Positions 17,922 to 26,043 of a DNA stretch of 64,000 nucleotides are shown in pieces (the first letter of the stretch is position 1; each line of letters starts with the position of its first letter). The notes beneath the pieces are model-generated. The model did no database searches, was not told the DNA's origin, and saw only the letters and a program-made list of their open reading frames with translations. The stretch is from an uncultured Christensenellaceae bacterium (GTDB lineage: Bacteria; Bacillota; Clostridia; Christensenellales; Borkfalkiaceae): the NCBI GenBank assembly GCA_910589015.1, contig CAJUSA010000001.1:186001-250000 (forward strand). Direction: 5' to 3'. Both the position numbers and the translations under genes were made by a program.

Positions 17922-18950
17922 ATGATCAAAATTATCGTAGACGCAATGGGCGGCGACAACGCGCCCGCCGAAATCGTCAAAGGCGCGATCGACGCGCTGC
18001 CCCTTCGGGAAAACTTCATGGTCGTCTTAACGGGCGACGAGAGTCTTATCGGGCGCGAACTTGCCAAATATAAATACGACGCTTCGCGCGTGGAAATCGT
18101 GCATACGAGCGAGGTCATCACGAACGACGACGTGCCCACGCTCGCCGTGCGCCGCAAACGCGACAGTTCGCTCGTCGTGGGGCTGAAAATGCTCAAAGAG
18201 CGCGAGGACGTGGGCGGATTCGTTTCGGCGGGTTCGACGGGCGCGGTGCTCACGGGCGGCATCATGTTCGTGGGCAGGATCAAGGGCGTTATGCGCCCCG
18301 CGCTCTGCCCCGGTATTCCCAACGTGCGCGGCACGCAGACGCTTTTGTGCGACTGCGGCGCGAACGCCGAATGCAAACCGCAGTATCTCGTACAGTTCGG
18401 CATCATGGCGTCGGCGTACGCCAAAGCCGCTTACGGGGTGGAAAATCCCCGCGTCGGGCTGGTGACGAACGGCGCGGAAGAGCATAAGGGCGATCCGCTG
18501 CATCAGGAAGCGCACCAACTCATGAAGGTATGCCCCGCCATCAATTTCGCGGGCAATATCGAAGGGCGCGAAATTATGTACGGCGACGTCGACGTTGCGG
18601 TGACCGACGGCTTTTCGGGCAACATCGCGCTCAAAGCCATCGAAGGGTGCGGCAAGACGGTCGCCTCGGTGCTGAGCACCGAATTCCGCCGTTCCGCGGG
18701 CAGTAAGCTCAGTTATCTGTTTGCGAAGAAACCCATCAATAAACTTAAAAACATGCTCGACTATTCCAAAATGGGCGGTTCGGTGTTCTTGGGACTCAAA
18801 AAAGTCGTGGTCAAGTCGCACGGGTCTTCCAAGGCGAAGTCGATCACCCCGTCGGTGTTGCAGGCGCTCGACGCCTGCCGCGGCAATCTCATCCGCGATA
18901 TCGAACAGCGGCTCGAAAGCATGCCCGTTTCGGAGAACGAGGGTGAATAA
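17922..18950 (+). CDS. plsX: Phosphate acyltransferase PlsX
   Basis: A 342-residue enzyme that makes acyl-phosphate from acyl-ACP for phospholipid synthesis by PlsY. The N-terminus KIIVDAMGGDNAPAEIVKG is the family signature, and GLVTNGAEEHKGDPLHQEA and VAVTDGFSGNIALK are conserved core motifs. Length is normal. In many Bacillota plsX is followed by fabD, fabG and acpP before rnc; here rnc follows at once, overlapping by 8 bases. Confidence 0.95.
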   Translation: MIKIIVDAMGGDNAPAEIVKGAIDALPLRENFMVVLTGDESLIGRELAKYKYDASRVEIVHTSEVITNDDVPTLAVRRKRDSSLVVGLKMLKEREDVGGFVSAGSTGAVLTGGIMFVGRIKGVMRPALCPGIPNVRGTQTLLCDCGANAECKPQYLVQFGIMASAYAKAAYGVENPRVGLVTNGAEEHKGDPLHQEAHQLMKVCPAINFAGNIEGREIMYGDVDVAVTDGFSGNIALKAIEGCGKTVASVLSTEFRRSAGSKLSYLFAKKPINKLKNMLDYSKMGGSVFLGLKKVVVKSHGSSKAKSITPSVLQALDACRGNLIRDIEQRLESMPVSENEGE

Positions 18951-19596
18951 CGGGCAGGACTGGACGGACGAAACGCTTCGCGCGGCGGAAGAGGCGATCG
19001 GTTACGTTTTTGCGGATAAAGCGCTGTTGCGTACGGCGTTCACGCATCCGTCTTATAAAAATATCCGCGCCTGCGAGGATAACGACAAGCTCGAATTTTT
19101 AGGCGACGCGGTGTTGCAGATCTGCGTGAGCGAGAAAATATTCGGAACCGACGCCGACGCAGGGGGTATGACCGAGCTCAGGCAGCAATACGTTTCGGAA
19201 GAGGCGTTGACGGCGGCGGAACGCCGCGCCGGTCTCATGCGGTTTTTGCGCTATTCGGGCGGGAAGGAAAATCTGGCGGGCAAGACCAATTCCAACCTGT
19301 TCGAGGCGGTCACGGCTGCCGTGTATCTCGACGGCGGCAGGGCGGCGGCGGAAGCCTTTCTCTTTTCCTTTCTGCAACCCGTCGAGAACCGGAACTACCG
19401 CGCGCAGTTGCAGGAATATGTGCAGGCGGTGTGCAAGAAAACGCCCGAGTATCGTGAAGAGAAGCAAGAGAACGGAAAATTTTATTACCGCGTCGAGGCG
19501 CTCGGCAAGAGCGCATGCGGTTGCGGCGAGAGCAAACAAATTGCCAAAACGCGCGCGGCGGAATCGCTGTTGCGCGCGTTGAAAAATGAGGGATAA
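18943..19596 (+). CDS. rnc: Ribonuclease III
   Basis: A 217-residue double-strand-specific RNase that processes rRNA and mRNA. The GTG at 18943 is chosen: it follows GGAGAACGAGG and gives a normal length, overlapping plsX. The catalytic signature is DKLEFLGDAVL near residue 47 (canonical ERLEFLGDAVL), with the second acidic pair at NLFEAVTAAVYLDGG. Residues 145-217 are the double-stranded RNA-binding domain. It is spaced 2 bases from smc. Confidence 0.95.
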   Translation: MNNGQDWTDETLRAAEEAIGYVFADKALLRTAFTHPSYKNIRACEDNDKLEFLGDAVLQICVSEKIFGTDADAGGMTELRQQYVSEEALTAAERRAGLMRFLRYSGGKENLAGKTNSNLFEAVTAAVYLDGGRAAAEAFLFSFLQPVENRNYRAQLQEYVQAVCKKTPEYREEKQENGKFYYRVEALGKSACGCGESKQIAKTRAAESLLRALKNEG

Positions 19597-19598
19597 AG

Positions 19599-22500
19599 AT
19601 GAATTTTAAGGAAATAAGGCTGGTCGGGTTCAAATCGTTTGCCGACAAAACTTCGGTCAAGTTCGACGACGGCGTTACCTGTATCGTCGGGCCGAACGGC
19701 TGCGGAAAATCCAACGTATCCGACGCGGTGCGCTGGGTGCTCGGCGAACAGTCGGCAAAGTCCATGCGCGGCACCGCCATGGCGGACGTCATCTTCAACG
19801 GCGCGGATACGCGCCGCGCGCTTTCGTATTGCGAAGTCACGCTCGTGTTCGATAATTCCACGCACATGTTCGATATCGAGTACGAAGAGGTCGCCATGAC
19901 CCGTCGGCTTTACCGCTCGGGCGAAAGTGAATATCTTCTGAACATGCAGCCCTGCCGCCTCAAAGATATCGTCACGCTTTTGCACGGCGTGGGCATCGGC
20001 AAAGAGGGGTATTCGATTATCGGTCAGGGCAAGGTCGACCAGATCATGAGCGCGAAGCCCGAGGATCGGCGCGCCATCTTCGAAGAGGCGACGGGCGTTA
20101 TGAAGTTCAAATCGCAAAAGGGCGAAATCGAACGCAAGCTCGAAAACGCGCAGGACAACCTCACCGTATTTTTACAGCGTCTCGACGAAAAAGAACATCA
20201 GTTGCGCCCCCTCGAAAAACAGGCGGAAACGGCGATCAAATACCGCGAACTGAGCGAAAAACTGCGCTACGAAGAGGTGAACAGTTACCTGTTGCGTTAC
20301 GACGGGTTTGCAAGCGAAACGCAGGCGTACCGCGCCGAGATCGATAAAGCCGAAAAGGGGCTGAAAGAAATCGGCGAACGCATCGAGGCGACCGAGAAAC
20401 AGGGCGCCGCCGACCGCGAGGCGGCGGAAAGTGCCGACGAGCAGTTGCGTTCCGTCAACGAAAAGCTGCGCCTCTTCGAGGTGGGCATGGAACACAAGAC
20501 GGGCGAAGCGAAGGTCATCGGCGAACGTATTCAGTCGCAGAAACGGCAGCTTTCGGCGGCGAACGAAGAGGTGCAGTATTCGCTCACCCGTATCGGGGAA
20601 ATCGAAGAGTCGGTCGAAAAGAGCATTAAAATGCGCGAAAGCGGGCAAAAACGCGCCGAAAAAATCGTGACCGAATGCGAAGCGCTTGCAAAACAGGTGG
20701 CGGAAGCGAATGCGCGCGTCGTTGCGTATGAACGGGTTTTCGATGAAAAGCGCGCCAGCGAACTTTCCTCGGTGGAAAACCTTGCCGATATCCGCGCCAA
20801 GGCGGGCAGCCTTTCGGCACGGCGCGACGCTGCGAGCGAACGCATTGCCGAAGTCGGACAGGCGATCAAAAAGGCGCGGGCGCAACAAACCGAATACGCG
20901 CGGCAGATCGAAGAATGCCGCAAACAGTTCGCCGACTGCGAAAAATTCCTCGACGAAAAACCGCAGCGCGAGAAGGAAATGGCAGACGAAATCGCCTCGC
21001 TGGGGCGTTCGCGGCAGAAAGTGACGGAAGAGCTGATCGACTGCAATACCTCGATCGCAAACTTCGAAAACAACCTCGAATTTTACAAAGGACTCAAAAA
21101 CCGTTTCGACGGCTACCGCGACAGCGTGCGCGCGTTGCAGATCAAGGCGCAGAAAGATCCCGCGCTCGGCGCGAAAATCAAGGGGGCGATCGCCGATATC
21201 GTTTCCACCGAAAAGCGTTACGAAGTGGCGATCGAAACGGCGTTCGGCGCGGCGATGCAGAACCTCGTCACGGCGAACGAGGACGACGCGCGCGATCTTA
21301 TTCAGTATCTCAAACAGACGGGCGGCGGTATCGTCACGTTCCTGCCCGTATCCGCCATGCGTGCGCGTTACAACAGCCGCGAAATCGAACGCGCGCTGAG
21401 CGAGGAAGGCGCGCTCGGTCTTGCCGAAGAGCTGGTTACATACGACGAGTATTATTCCAACATTATCCGCAATCTGCTCGGAAATACGCTGATCTGCGAC
21501 GATATCCGCAACGCCACGCGGATCGCAAAGCGTTATCCCCGCGCGTTCAAGATCGTCACGCTCGACGGCGACACGATCGCAACGTCGGGCGCCATGACGG
21601 GCGGTTCGCACCGCAAGGAAAGCGGGAATCTGCTTGCGAGCGCGCGCAATATAAAAGAATGCGAGGACGCCATCGAGCGCAAAAAGGCGATCGCCGAAAA
21701 ACTCAAAAAAGCGCTCGAATCGTGCGAAAACGAGCTCAAAGAAACGGGTAAACAGCGCGACGCGTTCCGTATCCGCGCACAGGAAGAAGCGGCGAACTTC
21801 GCGGCGATCGGGCAACGGATCGCCGCGCTCGAAACGCTCGAAGGCGAGGCGAAGCATAACGTCGAAGAATATTCGGCGCTGCTCGACCGTCTCACGGCGA
21901 CCGTCAATTCCTTCGAGAGCGAGGCGCTCACGGCTGCCGAAACCGAAGACGCGCTCAACCGTATCCGTTCGGAAGCCGCCGAGGACGCCGCGAAACAGCA
22001 GGCAGAGAGCGAAAAACTCAAAGCCGAGCGCGATGAACTCACGCGCCGTTTGCAGGAACTGCGCGTCGAGCAAGCCGCCATCGACAGTTCCCGCGCGGCG
22101 GAAGAGGCGAGCGTGCAGCGGTTGCAGAACGAGAAAAACGCGCTGTTGCAACGCGTGGACGAGGCGCATAAAAATATCGCGCGGCTCAATCAGCTCATCG
22201 AACAGCTCAAACACGACGAAGAATGCGCCGCGCTCACGCAGGAAGAACAGCACACGGTCGCCGTTCTGCGCAGCAGACTCAAAGAGATCGAACAGGAAAA
22301 ACAGGCCGTGAACGCGCGCCTTGCCGCGCTCGACGGGGAAAAACGCGAGCTGATCACGCGGCAGATGACGCTGACCGATAAAAAGCACGAAGGGGAAATG
22401 AATATTTCCAAAGCCGAGGCGTATCTCGAAAACATGCAGCAACGCATCATGGAAATGTATAGCCTCGATTACGAGGGGGCGCAGGCGTTGCGCGATCCCG

Positions 22501-23195
22501 AATATGACGACGAACAGTCGTATTCGCGCATCAACGGCTTAAAACGTTCGATCGGTTCGCTCGGTCAAATCAACCACAACGCAGAAGAGGATTATGCCAA
22601 CCTGCTTGCGGAATATACCGAAATGACGGCGCAGAAAGAGGATCTCGAAAAGGGCATTCTCGATCTGACTTCCGTCCTCACGCAGCTCAAAGATGAAATC
22701 AAGGATAAGTTCGACAAGGGTTTCAACGAGATCAACAACAACTTTATACAGATCTTCAAAGAGCTGTTCGGCGGCGGCAAAGCGAACATGGAACTCGACT
22801 ATACCGATTGCGACGACCCGCTCAACGCGGGCGTGGAAATCGTCGCCTGCCCTCCGGGTAAGAAGCTGACGAAAATTTCGCTGCTTTCGGGCGGCGAGCG
22901 CGCGTTCACCGCGATCGCCATTCTGTTTGCGATTTTGAAGTCGCGCCCCATGCCGTTCTGTATCCTCGACGAAATCGAGGCGGCGCTCGACGAAGCCAAC
23001 GTCGACCGTTTTGCGAAGTACCTCAAAAAGTTCTCGAAAGAAACGCAGTTCATCGTCATCACGCACAGAAAGCCCACCATGAATCAGGCGGACACGCTGT
23101 TCGGCGTAACCATGGAAGAGAAGGGTGTGAGTAAAATCGTTTCGGTCAAGCTTTCCGAGGTCGAGAGCAGGCTGGGCGGCGATACCGTTATGTAA
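19599..23195 (+). CDS. smc: Chromosome segregation protein SMC
   Basis: A 1198-residue condensin ATPase that organises the chromosome with ScpA and ScpB. Walker A is GPNGCGKSN near residue 32, the ABC signature LSGGERAFTAIA near 1097 and Walker B CILDEIEAALDEAN near 1125. Between lie two long coiled coils (about 165-500 and 680-1020) with a Gly-rich hinge (about 515-640, with GGSHRKESG just after). Full normal length. It sits between rnc and ftsY, the standard Bacillota order. Confidence 0.97.
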   Translation: MNFKEIRLVGFKSFADKTSVKFDDGVTCIVGPNGCGKSNVSDAVRWVLGEQSAKSMRGTAMADVIFNGADTRRALSYCEVTLVFDNSTHMFDIEYEEVAMTRRLYRSGESEYLLNMQPCRLKDIVTLLHGVGIGKEGYSIIGQGKVDQIMSAKPEDRRAIFEEATGVMKFKSQKGEIERKLENAQDNLTVFLQRLDEKEHQLRPLEKQAETAIKYRELSEKLRYEEVNSYLLRYDGFASETQAYRAEIDKAEKGLKEIGERIEATEKQGAADREAAESADEQLRSVNEKLRLFEVGMEHKTGEAKVIGERIQSQKRQLSAANEEVQYSLTRIGEIEESVEKSIKMRESGQKRAEKIVTECEALAKQVAEANARVVAYERVFDEKRASELSSVENLADIRAKAGSLSARRDAASERIAEVGQAIKKARAQQTEYARQIEECRKQFADCEKFLDEKPQREKEMADEIASLGRSRQKVTEELIDCNTSIANFENNLEFYKGLKNRFDGYRDSVRALQIKAQKDPALGAKIKGAIADIVSTEKRYEVAIETAFGAAMQNLVTANEDDARDLIQYLKQTGGGIVTFLPVSAMRARYNSREIERALSEEGALGLAEELVTYDEYYSNIIRNLLGNTLICDDIRNATRIAKRYPRAFKIVTLDGDTIATSGAMTGGSHRKESGNLLASARNIKECEDAIERKKAIAEKLKKALESCENELKETGKQRDAFRIRAQEEAANFAAIGQRIAALETLEGEAKHNVEEYSALLDRLTATVNSFESEALTAAETEDALNRIRSEAAEDAAKQQAESEKLKAERDELTRRLQELRVEQAAIDSSRAAEEASVQRLQNEKNALLQRVDEAHKNIARLNQLIEQLKHDEECAALTQEEQHTVAVLRSRLKEIEQEKQAVNARLAALDGEKRELITRQMTLTDKKHEGEMNISKAEAYLENMQQRIMEMYSLDYEGAQALRDPEYDDEQSYSRINGLKRSIGSLGQINHNAEEDYANLLAEYTEMTAQKEDLEKGILDLTSVLTQLKDEIKDKFDKGFNEINNNFIQIFKELFGGGKANMELDYTDCDDPLNAGVEIVACPPGKKLTKISLLSGGERAFTAIAILFAILKSRPMPFCILDEIEAALDEANVDRFAKYLKKFSKETQFIVITHRKPTMNQADTLFGVTMEEKGVSKIVSVKLSEVESRLGGDTVM

Positions 23196-23204
23196 GAGGG
23201 ATAT

Positions 23205-24101
23205 ATGGGATTTTTCGGAAAAATCAAAAACGCCTTAAAAAAGACCAAAGATAATATGGCGCAAAAGCTGCGCCAGCTCTTTTTGAAAAATAAAATCGGC
23301 AACGAATTTTACGACGAACTGGTCGAGATCCTCATTTCGTCCGACGTTTCCGTGCAGACCGCGGAAGAAGTCGTCGAAGAGGTGAAGGAAGAGGCGATCG
23401 GAAATAAGGTGAAAGACGAGGAATTCGTCACCAATCTTTTGAAAGACGTGCTCGAAGAAACGTTGACGCAAGCCGAGATCCCGCAGATTTCTTATCCTTG
23501 CGTGATCATGCTCGTGGGCGTGAACGGCGTGGGCAAGACGACGACGATCGGAAAACTTGCAAGCTATTTCGTGTCGCAAAAAAAGAGCGTGACCGTGGCG
23601 GCGGCGGATACCTTCCGTGCGGCGGCGAGCGATCAGTTGTCCGTTTGGGCAGACAGAGCAAAAGTGCGCATCGTCAAGCACGAAGAGGGCAGCGATCCTT
23701 CCGCCGTCATCTTCGACGCCGTTTCTTCCGCCAAAGCCAAGGGCACCGACGTTGTGCTCGTGGATACCGCGGGCAGACTGCACGTCAAAGAAAACCTCAT
23801 GAAGGAATTACAGAAGATGGACAGGGTCGTGACGCGCGAGTATCCCGAGGCGGCGTTTTATAAACTGCTCGTGCTCGACGCGACGACGGGGCAGAACGCC
23901 GTGTCACAGGCGCGCGTGTTCGACGAGGCGGTGGAACTTGACGGCATTGTGCTCACAAAACTCGACGGTACGGCAAAGGGCGGGTTCGTATTCTCGCTCT
24001 GCGGCGAGCTGGGCGTTCCCGTTATGTTTGCGGGCGTGGGCGAAAAGTTAGACGATTTGGTGCCTTTCGACGCCGAAGAATTCGTGGAAGGGTTTGTGTA
24101 A
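23205..24101 (+). CDS. ftsY: Signal recognition particle receptor FtsY
   Basis: A 298-residue SRP GTPase that docks the ribosome-SRP complex at the membrane. The acidic A domain of enterobacterial FtsY is missing and the N-terminus starts with an amphipathic basic helix, as in other Gram-positives. GTPase motifs: GVNGVGKTTT (G1), DTFRAAASDQL (insertion box), DTAGRLHVKENLM (G3), TKLDGTAKGG (G4) and GVGEKLDDL at the end. It follows smc by 9 bases. Confidence 0.96.
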   Translation: MGFFGKIKNALKKTKDNMAQKLRQLFLKNKIGNEFYDELVEILISSDVSVQTAEEVVEEVKEEAIGNKVKDEEFVTNLLKDVLEETLTQAEIPQISYPCVIMLVGVNGVGKTTTIGKLASYFVSQKKSVTVAAADTFRAAASDQLSVWADRAKVRIVKHEEGSDPSAVIFDAVSSAKAKGTDVVLVDTAGRLHVKENLMKELQKMDRVVTREYPEAAFYKLLVLDATTGQNAVSQARVFDEAVELDGIVLTKLDGTAKGGFVFSLCGELGVPVMFAGVGEKLDDLVPFDAEEFVEGFV

Positions 24102-24146
24102 TCGGTAATTGACCAAGATATTTGCGCAATTGCAAAACGCGTTTGC

Positions 24147-24175
24147 TTGTAATCGGGCGCGGCGCGAGGTATAAT
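24147..24175 (+). promoter_or_regulatory. Promoter of the small membrane protein/HTH pair
   Basis: TTGTAA (24147-24152), 17 bases, TATAAT (24170-24175), about 22 bases before the start codon. Confidence 0.75.
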
Positions 24176-24197
24176 CGAAGAAAAAAAGAGGTTTTTT

Positions 24198-24431
24198 ATG
24201 AAAAAAATCAATCTTGTGTTTTCTTTGATCCTCGCCGTTGTTTTGCTTGCGGGGTTCGTACATGTGGGCGTTGTAATGGCGCAGGTGGCGAACGATCCCA
24301 TGACGGGTTTTCCTGTCGAGGCATCGTTTATCTTCCTGGTTCCGTATGTAATCGGGGCGGCGGTGGTCGCGGCGGTCTGGCTGACGGTATTTCTTGTCAA
24401 AAAATATAAGGGAAAAAGGGAAAAGAAGTGA
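24198..24431 (+). CDS. Small membrane protein of unknown function
   Basis: A 77-residue protein with two hydrophobic helices (residues 5-28 and 45-68) and a basic tail, start preceded by AAAAGAGG. The family is not recognised. It overlaps the next gene, a membrane-bound HTH regulator, by 4 bases, so the two may work as a pair, for example as sensor and regulator. Confidence 0.7.
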   Translation: MKKINLVFSLILAVVLLAGFVHVGVVMAQVANDPMTGFPVEASFIFLVPYVIGAAVVAAVWLTVFLVKKYKGKREKK

Positions 24432-24874
24432 CGTTCGGGCAGAAATTATATACGTTGCGCGAGGAACGCGGGTGGTCACAGGACGAGCTTGCCGAAAAAG
24501 CCGACGTTTCGCGCCAGACCGTTTCCAACTGGGAAAACGACAAAGTGCAGATCGACGCGGAAAAGCTCAAACGGCTTTCCGAGGTGTTCGGGGTGGGCAT
24601 GGATGAGTTGTATGCCGCCGATACCGTGCCTGTGCCCCAAGAAGGGCAGAAAAAAAGCAAGCGTAACACGCTTGCGGTCATGCTTGTGTTGATCGGGCTG
24701 GCGGTTTGCACGATCGTGCTTGCCGTCGTCGGTCTTTGCAATACGGATACGGGGCAGGTTTCGTCGGCGGTCACGATTACGGGCACGGCGGGGCTGTGCA
24801 TTGCGCTGGCGGCGTCGGTCGTCGTGCTTGCCGTCTGTACGGTTTATCTGATCAAGTTTTTCAAAAAGAAATAG
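24428..24874 (+). CDS. XRE-family regulator with two C-terminal membrane helices
   Basis: A 148-residue protein starting with GTG at 24428 (GTGA overlap). Residues 2-62 are an XRE helix-turn-helix (LREERGWSQDELAEKADVSR, then QTVSNWENDK). After a linker, two hydrophobic helices (about 82-103 and 115-140) place it in the membrane. Such membrane-bound HTH proteins are common in Clostridia and may sense envelope state. It is followed by a strong terminator. Confidence 0.85.
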   Translation: MTFGQKLYTLREERGWSQDELAEKADVSRQTVSNWENDKVQIDAEKLKRLSEVFGVGMDELYAADTVPVPQEGQKKSKRNTLAVMLVLIGLAVCTIVLAVVGLCNTDTGQVSSAVTITGTAGLCIALAASVVVLAVCTVYLIKFFKKK

Positions 24875-24880
24875 AAAATG

Positions 24881-24922
24881 CGCGGGCGCCCTCTTAACAA
24901 GAGGGCGCCCGCGCGTTTATAT
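24881..24922 (+). terminator. Terminator after the HTH membrane protein
   Basis: CGCGGGCGCCCTC and GAGGGCGCCCGCG make a perfect 13-bp stem around TTAACAA, followed by CGTTTATATTT. Confidence 0.88.
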
Positions 24923-24963
24923 TTAATGATAATCTCTCTTTACGCAAGGGGACATTGGCTGTT

Positions 24964-25167
24964 TTATTTGCCAAGCAGAAAATCTACGCTAACGTTAAAA
25001 TACTCGGCTATTTTTAACAAGGTATCAAGGTCAGGTTCTCTTTTTCCGATTTCCCAAAAACTGACTGTTTGGTTGCAAACGCCTAAGCATTCGCCGAGTT
25101 TGCTTTGAGAAATGTTTTCGCTTAAACGTAATGTGCGTAAATTTTTTCCGAAAGTATTATTTTTCAT
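24964..25167 (-). CDS. Small XRE-family regulator (cassette 1)
   Basis: A 67-residue protein that is little more than a helix-turn-helix: ISQSKLGECLGVCNQTVSFWEIGKREPDLDTL with the final FLLGK typical of stand-alone XRE repressors. It is divergent from a 90-residue gene. No Shine-Dalgarno site precedes its ATG; an AT-rich -10-like box (minus-strand TAAATT, 25179-25174) lies 6 bases ahead, so it may be leaderless like its two relatives at 46.6 and 47.2 kb. Confidence 0.85.
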   Translation of the reverse strand: MKNNTFGKNLRTLRLSENISQSKLGECLGVCNQTVSFWEIGKREPDLDTLLKIAEYFNVSVDFLLGK

Positions 25168-25186
25168 GAATTAAATTTAACATAAT

Positions 25187-25218
25187 TTCCTACAAAATGC
25201 TTGACTTCCTACATTTTG
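25187..25218. promoter_or_regulatory. Tandem operator-like repeats in XRE cassette 1
   Basis: TTCCTACAAAATG (25187-25199) and TTCCTACATTTTG (25206-25218) are direct repeats 19 bases apart, and ACAAAATG/CATTTTGT within them form an inverted pair. They flank the -35 box of the rightward promoter. Binding by the adjacent XRE protein is inferred. Confidence 0.5.
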
Positions 25219-25229
25219 TTTGATAAAAT
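25201..25229 (+). promoter_or_regulatory. Promoter of the 90-residue gene
   Basis: TTGACT (25201-25206), 17 bases, TAAAAT (25224-25229) with a TG upstream (extended -10). Confidence 0.75.
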
Positions 25230-25261
25230 TTTTATAAACAAAAAAATAAAGGAGTTAAAAA

Positions 25262-25534
25262 ATGAATTCAATTATTACAAAGATTTTCTATGGGGATTTA
25301 AGATGCGAGAAAAAAATGATGAAAAACGAGTCGGTAAAGGAAAGTATTGAAAAATTTTCGGTTGCCTATGAATTGCTTGACGACGCTCTGAACGAAAAAC
25401 AAAAGAAACTGCTTTCGGAACTGTATGATGAAATATGTAGTATGGACACAGAGGTCGGTTTATATCATTTCAAAGAAGGTTTCGCGGCGGGAATTTATTT
25501 GGGGATGGAATTATGCGCATGCGAGAGGGAATAA
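25262..25534 (+). CDS. Small hypothetical protein paired with XRE regulator
   Basis: A 90-residue protein after AAAGGAG. It is helical and acidic and ends in EGFAAGIYLGMELCA, reminiscent of small clostridial proteins of the DUF6809 type, but I would not insist on that. The gene and its regulator are more AT-rich than the surrounding housekeeping genes, which suggests an acquired cassette between ftsY and ylxM. Confidence 0.6.
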   Translation: MNSIITKIFYGDLRCEKKMMKNESVKESIEKFSVAYELLDDALNEKQKKLLSELYDEICSMDTEVGLYHFKEGFAAGIYLGMELCACERE

Positions 25535-25581
25535 ATATGGCTCGTTGCGGCGGCTGTTCATTGTTCACAAAAAATTTACGT

Positions 25582-25617
25582 CTGTCAAGGAAAAATGCTT
25601 GACAGGCGTTTTTTTAT
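25582..25617 (+). terminator. Terminator whose 3-prime arm contains the ylxM -35 box
   Basis: CTGTCAAG (25582-25589) and CTTGACAG (25598-25605) form an 8-bp stem, followed by GCGTTTTTTT. Confidence 0.82.
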
Positions 25618-25627
25618 CGGTTATAAT
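25599..25627 (+). promoter_or_regulatory. Consensus promoter of the ylxM-ffh-rpsP-khpA operon
   Basis: TTGACA (25599-25604), 17 bases, TATAAT (25622-25627): a perfect sigma-A promoter. The -35 box lies inside the terminator stem of the upstream gene. Confidence 0.85.
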
Positions 25628-25649
25628 GGGGTGCGTTGCGAGGGAAGGC

Positions 25650-26030
25650 ATGGAAGATTTGCATTTTTTGAAGTTATGGGATATCTACCACCCCCTTCTT
25701 ACCCAAACGCAGCAGGAAATCACAAACCTTTATTTCAACTGCGATTTATCTTTGGCGGAAATCGCCGAAGAAAAGGGGTGTTCGCGGCAAAGTGTTTCCG
25801 ACTGTCTTGCCACATGCCGCAAGCAGCTCGAAGAATACGAAGAAAAATTACATTTTTCGCGCACTTTGACGGAGATTTCGCTTATGCAATCGTTTTTTGC
25901 GACCGATATCGCAAAGGCGGCAAACGCGTTTCCTGTACAATACCGAGAAAAGATCGAGGGCATTCTCGAACGCGATTATACGCAAGAGGTCGCAAGGGCA
26001 ATCGAAGAGAACGGGGAGAAACTGTTATAA
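25650..26030 (+). CDS. ylxM: YlxM-family SRP-associated DNA-binding-like protein
   Basis: A 126-residue protein of the YlxM/p13 family (UPF0122), which in streptococci modulates the SRP GTPases. The ATG at 25650 follows AGGGAAGG and starts the family's usual N-terminus. The sigma-like helix-turn-helix is ITNLYFNCDLSLAEIAEEKG followed by CSRQSVSDCL. It lies just upstream of ffh, its conserved partner, in the same operon. Confidence 0.92.
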   Translation: MEDLHFLKLWDIYHPLLTQTQQEITNLYFNCDLSLAEIAEEKGCSRQSVSDCLATCRKQLEEYEEKLHFSRTLTEISLMQSFFATDIAKAANAFPVQYREKIEGILERDYTQEVARAIEENGEKLL

Positions 26031-26043
26031 AGGAGGTTCGGTC

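Noticed and set aside
20172..22442. Long open frame antisense to smc (about 756 codons)
   Set aside because: It mirrors the coiled-coil codons of smc; composition is Arg/Phe-rich with no family pattern and no ribosome site.
24121..24150. Palindrome-like TTTGCGCAATTGCAAA after ftsY as an operator
   Set aside because: Short, imperfect and partly inside the promoter of the next gene; no regulator points to it.
25897..26043. Upstream extension of Ffh
   Set aside because: It overlaps ylxM out of frame; the ATG at 26044 has AAAGGAGG and gives the standard N domain.
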